A DNA stretch of 47,085 bases from Pseudomonas viridiflava (GTDB lineage: Bacteria; Pseudomonadota; Gammaproteobacteria; Pseudomonadales; Pseudomonadaceae), in the NCBI RefSeq assembly GCF_900580675.1, contig NZ_UTBG01000234.1, forward strand, positions 1 to 47,085, in the 5' to 3' direction. The translations under genes were made by a program, and so were the position numbers. The notes under the pieces are model-generated. The model was not told the DNA's origin. It worked only from the letters and a program-made list of their open reading frames with translations, and ran no database searches. Each line of letters begins with the position of its first letter. Positions within the stretch are counted from its first letter, which is position 1. Positions 42,603 to 47,085 of the stretch are shown piece by piece.

Positions 42603-42654
42603 TTTACGCCGTCTTTACGCCCCGCCCACGCCCTCGCTCTCGTTCCTTTACGCC
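42603..42654 (+). promoter_or_regulatory. Phased TTTACGCC repeats, candidate KdpE-binding region
   Basis: TTTACGCC occurs at 42603, 42614 and 42647, so spacings are 11 and 33 bases, all whole helical turns. The middle copy reads on as TTTACGCCCCGCCCA, strikingly like TTTACACCCCGCCCG of the E. coli kdp promoter region bound by KdpE. It ends 56 bases before kdpF. No strong -10/-35 is visible, as expected for an activator-dependent promoter. Confidence 0.6.
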
Positions 42655-42710
42655 ACTCCTGCCGACAATTGCCCCACACGCGGCACTCGCCGCTAAACGG
42701 AGAGACTTCC

Positions 42711-42800
42711 ATGAGCGTTCTGGACGGGGTGTCACTGCTATTGGCCGTGGCGCTGTTCATTTATCTGCTGGTTGCGCTGTTACGCGCGGATCGGAACTAG
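42711..42800 (+). CDS. kdpF: KdpF, small subunit of the potassium ATPase
   Basis: A 29-residue single-helix peptide (MSVLDGVSLLLAVALFIYLL and a short basic end) encoded ahead of kdpA, as in other kdp operons. KdpF stabilises the KdpABC complex in the inner membrane. The gene starts at ATG 42711 after GGAGAG and ends 9 bases before kdpA. Confidence 0.9.
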   Translation: MSVLDGVSLLLAVALFIYLLVALLRADRN

Positions 42801-42809
42801 GAGCAGGCT

Positions 42810-44504
42810 ATGCACAGTTATGACTATTGGCTGATCATTGCCTTCTTTGCCGTGGTGCTGGTGCCCGCACCGTTCCTCGGGCGGTTCTACTACAAAGTGA
42901 TGGAGGGCCAGCGCACCTGGTTGACTCCGGTGCTGGGGCCGGTCGAAAACGCGTGTTATCGGCTGTCCGGTGTCGATGCTCATGAAGAACACAGCTGGCA
43001 GAAATACATGCTGGCCTTGCTCGCGTTCAACCTCGCGGGCTTTGTACTGTTGTTCTCGATCCTGTTGTTCCAGGACTATCTCCCACTGAACCCGCAGAAA
43101 TTGCCGGGTCAGGAATGGACCCTGGCCTTCAACACGGCGGTCAGTTTCATGACCAACACCAACTGGCAGTCCTACAGCGGTGAGGCGTCCCTGAGCTACC
43201 TCAGCCAGATGGCGGGCCTGACCGTGCAGAACTTCGTCAGTGCGGCCACGGGCCTCGCAGTACTTGTCGCGTTGTGCCGTGGGATTGGTCGCAAATCCAC
43301 CAAGACCTTGGGCAACTTCTGGGTCGACATGACCCGCGCCACGCTCTACGGCCTGCTGCCGTTGTGCCTGGTGCTGGCGCTGTTCCTGGTGTGGCAGGGC
43401 GTGCCGCAGACCTTCGCGCATTACGTGGATGCCGTGACCTTGCAAGGCGTGGATCAGGTGATCCCCTTGGGCCCGGCGGCCAGCCAGATTGCGATCAAGC
43501 AATTGGGCACCAACGGCGGTGGCTTCTTCGGCGTCAACTCGGCGCACCCGTTTGAAGACCCAACGGCCTGGGCCAACCTGTTCGAGCTGTCGGCGATCAT
43601 TCTGATTCCGGTCGCCCTGGTGTTTACCTTCGGCCACTACGTGAAAGACCTGCGCCAGAGCCGCGCGATCCTCGGTTGCATGCTGGCGCTGTTCCTGATC
43701 GGCGGCGCGACCTCGCTGTGGGCCGAATACCAGCCCAACCCGACGCTGAACAATCCGGCCGTGGAGCAGACCGCACCGCTGGAAGGCAAGGAAGCACGCT
43801 TCGGCACCACCGGCACCGTGCTGTGGTCGGTGACCACTACCGCGGCGTCCAACGGTTCGGTCAACGGCATGCAGGACAGCCTCAACCCCCTCAGCGGGAT
43901 GGTGGCGATGGTCAACATGATGGTCGGCGAAGTGATCTTCGGCGGCGTCGGTGCGGGCATGTACGGCATGTTGCTCAACGTGCTGATCGCGGTGTTCCTC
44001 GCCGGATTGATGATCGGCCGCACGCCGGAATACCTCGGCAAGAAGCTGCAGGCCAAAGAGGTGCAATTGCTGGTGGTGACCCTGCTGGTCATGCCGGTTG
44101 GCGTGCTCGTGCTCGGCGCCATCGCCGCCAGCCTGCCTGGCCCGGCGGGCGCTATCAGTAACCCTGGGCCCCATGGTTTCAGCCAGTTGCTCTACGCCTA
44201 CACCTCGGCCAGTGCCAACAACGGCTCGGCGTTCGGCGGTTTCAGCGCCAACACGCCGTTCCACAACCTGATGCTGGGCCTGGGCATGTTGATCGGCCGC
44301 TTCGGTTACATCCTCCCGGTCCTGGCCCTGGCCGGCAGCCTGGCGATGAAAAAGACCGCACCGATTGGCCAGAACAGCTTCCCGACCCATGGCCCGCTGT
44401 TCGTGACCCTGTTGACCGTGACCATTTTGCTGGTGGGCGGCCTGACTTTCCTGCCAACGCTGGCGTTAGGCCCCATTGCTGAACACTTGAGCATGGGCTT
44501 TTAG
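42810..44504 (+). CDS. kdpA: Potassium-transporting ATPase, potassium-binding subunit KdpA
   Basis: A 564-residue membrane protein of the superfamily of K+ transporters, with about ten helices and four filter-type loops; visible ones include FMTNTNWQSY (about 115), LGTNGGGFFGVNSAHP (about 232), and TSASANNGSAFGG (about 470). KdpA holds the selectivity filter and passes K+ to KdpB. It is expressed under K+ limitation. Full length for the family. Confidence 0.97.
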   Translation: MHSYDYWLIIAFFAVVLVPAPFLGRFYYKVMEGQRTWLTPVLGPVENACYRLSGVDAHEEHSWQKYMLALLAFNLAGFVLLFSILLFQDYLPLNPQKLPGQEWTLAFNTAVSFMTNTNWQSYSGEASLSYLSQMAGLTVQNFVSAATGLAVLVALCRGIGRKSTKTLGNFWVDMTRATLYGLLPLCLVLALFLVWQGVPQTFAHYVDAVTLQGVDQVIPLGPAASQIAIKQLGTNGGGFFGVNSAHPFEDPTAWANLFELSAIILIPVALVFTFGHYVKDLRQSRAILGCMLALFLIGGATSLWAEYQPNPTLNNPAVEQTAPLEGKEARFGTTGTVLWSVTTTAASNGSVNGMQDSLNPLSGMVAMVNMMVGEVIFGGVGAGMYGMLLNVLIAVFLAGLMIGRTPEYLGKKLQAKEVQLLVVTLLVMPVGVLVLGAIAASLPGPAGAISNPGPHGFSQLLYAYTSASANNGSAFGGFSANTPFHNLMLGLGMLIGRFGYILPVLALAGSLAMKKTAPIGQNSFPTHGPLFVTLLTVTILLVGGLTFLPTLALGPIAEHLSMGF

Positions 44505-44513
44505 TAAAGGGAT

Positions 44514-46577
<2,064 letters not shown>

Positions 46578-46587
46578 CCCGATCCCT

Positions 46588-46632
46588 TGTGGTGAGCGGG
46601 CTTGCCCCGCGCTGGGCTGCGGAGCAGCCCCA
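46588..46632. repeat. REP sequence between kdpB and kdpC
   Basis: GTGGTGAGCGGGCTTGCCCC followed by a GGGCTGCGGAGCAGCCCC hairpin is a common Pseudomonas single REP form. It fills most of the 99-base gap inside the operon and could affect kdpC mRNA level. Confidence 0.75.
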
Positions 46633-46676
46633 CTGCCATCAAGGTTGCTGTAATCAACGAACCGAGGAATTTGAAA

Positions 46677-47085
46677 ATGTCCAACATGATCCGCCCGGCC
46701 CTGAGCCTGCTGGTACTCATGACCCTGATCACCGGCGTCGCCTACCCGCTGGTCGTCACCGGCGTCGCGCAAGTGGCGTTCCCCGACCAAGCCAACGGCA
46801 GCCTGGTGCGTGACGCCAGCGGCAAAGTGCGCGGCTCCAGCCTGATCGCCCAGGACTTCAACGGTGACAGCTGGTTCCACCCACGCCCTTCGGCCGGTGC
46901 GTATGCGACCGTTTCCAGCAGCGCGAGTAACCTCGGCCCGAGCAACCCGGCATTGGCCACGCGCGTGTTCGATGACGCGGCCAGGCAGTTGGTGCCTGCT
47001 CAGGGCCCGGTACCTTTGGCGTCGCTGACTACCTCCGGCAGCGGTCTTGATCCACACTTGCCACCCCAGGCGATTGCCTATCAAC
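46677..47085 (+). CDS. kdpC: Potassium-transporting ATPase subunit KdpC (3' end outside window)
   Basis: The first 136 codons are present and open to the window end. They show an N-terminal membrane helix (LSLLVLMTLITGVAYPLVV) and the periplasmic part with SLIAQDFNGDSWFHPRPSA and SNLGPSNPAL, typical of KdpC. KdpC assists KdpA-KdpB assembly and K+ affinity. GAGGAA precedes the ATG at 46677. The usual family length is about 180-190 residues, so roughly 50 are missing. Confidence 0.95.
   Translation, partial: MSNMIRPALSLLVLMTLITGVAYPLVVTGVAQVAFPDQANGSLVRDASGKVRGSSLIAQDFNGDSWFHPRPSAGAYATVSSSASNLGPSNPALATRVFDDAARQLVPAQGPVPLASLTTSGSGLDPHLPPQAIAYQ

Overview
The window is a piece of a fluorescent-group Pseudomonas chromosome. 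The conserved order ubiG - mtaD - mtnA - gyrA - serC - pheA - hisC - tyrA/aroA - cmk - rpsA - ihfB, followed by an O-antigen locus ending in wbpM and a comEA-like gene, is the arrangement known from P. aeruginosa PA3171-PA3140. The high-GC housekeeping genes, abundant G/C third positions and several REP/REPIN palindromes fit the same genus.

Region 1 (1-15165) is core genome. ubiG (cut by the window edge) and mtaD run leftwards; mtnA and gyrA run rightwards. Next comes the aromatic/serine operon serC-pheA-hisC-tyrA/aroA-cmk-rpsA, with short spacers or overlaps and a strong terminator after rpsA. A small lipoprotein gene, ihfB and a lapA-like membrane protein follow. The mtnA product has lost its catalytic cysteine and several other family-invariant residues.

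Region 2 (15166-38079) is an AT-richer, clearly horizontally variable O-antigen cluster. It starts with a ~980-base leader carrying a candidate intrinsic terminator and a JUMPstart/ops-like element. Genes in order: wecB, wecC (UDP-ManNAcA synthesis), wzx flippase, wbpG-hisH-hisF (acetamidino group formation), a GT2 glycosyltransferase, a two-domain oxidoreductase, a heparinase II/III-like protein, a GT4 glycosyltransferase, a PglC-type phosphoglycosyl transferase, a PglD-type N-acyltransferase, a 3-hydroxybutyryl-CoA-dehydrogenase-like protein, a DegT aminotransferase, wbpM, a membrane-anchored GH78-like glycoside hydrolase, and wzy on the opposite strand. My reading is a Wzx/Wzy-dependent O-antigen. 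WbpM, the DegT aminotransferase and the PglD-like enzyme would make a UDP-2-acetamido-4-acylamido-2,4,6-trideoxyhexose, possibly with a 3-hydroxybutyryl amide supplied through the dehydrogenase. The PglC-like enzyme would load it first on the lipid carrier, and two glycosyltransferases would add further sugars, including an (amidinated) ManNAcA-type residue. No wzz gene is present here. The two lyase/hydrolase-family proteins are the least explained members.

Region 3 (38080-47085) returns to core-type sequence. It has a comEA-like helix-hairpin-helix protein, a convergent TetR regulator, a GntR regulator next to a DUF1989 protein, a 55-residue DUF2897 protein, an ethanolamine permease with a good sigma-54 promoter, and the kdpFABC potassium-uptake operon. 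kdpC is cut by the window end. A phased TTTACGCC repeat upstream of kdpF looks like the KdpE-responsive region, and a REP sequence lies between kdpB and kdpC.

No rRNA, tRNA, CRISPR array, intact insertion sequence or prophage was found.
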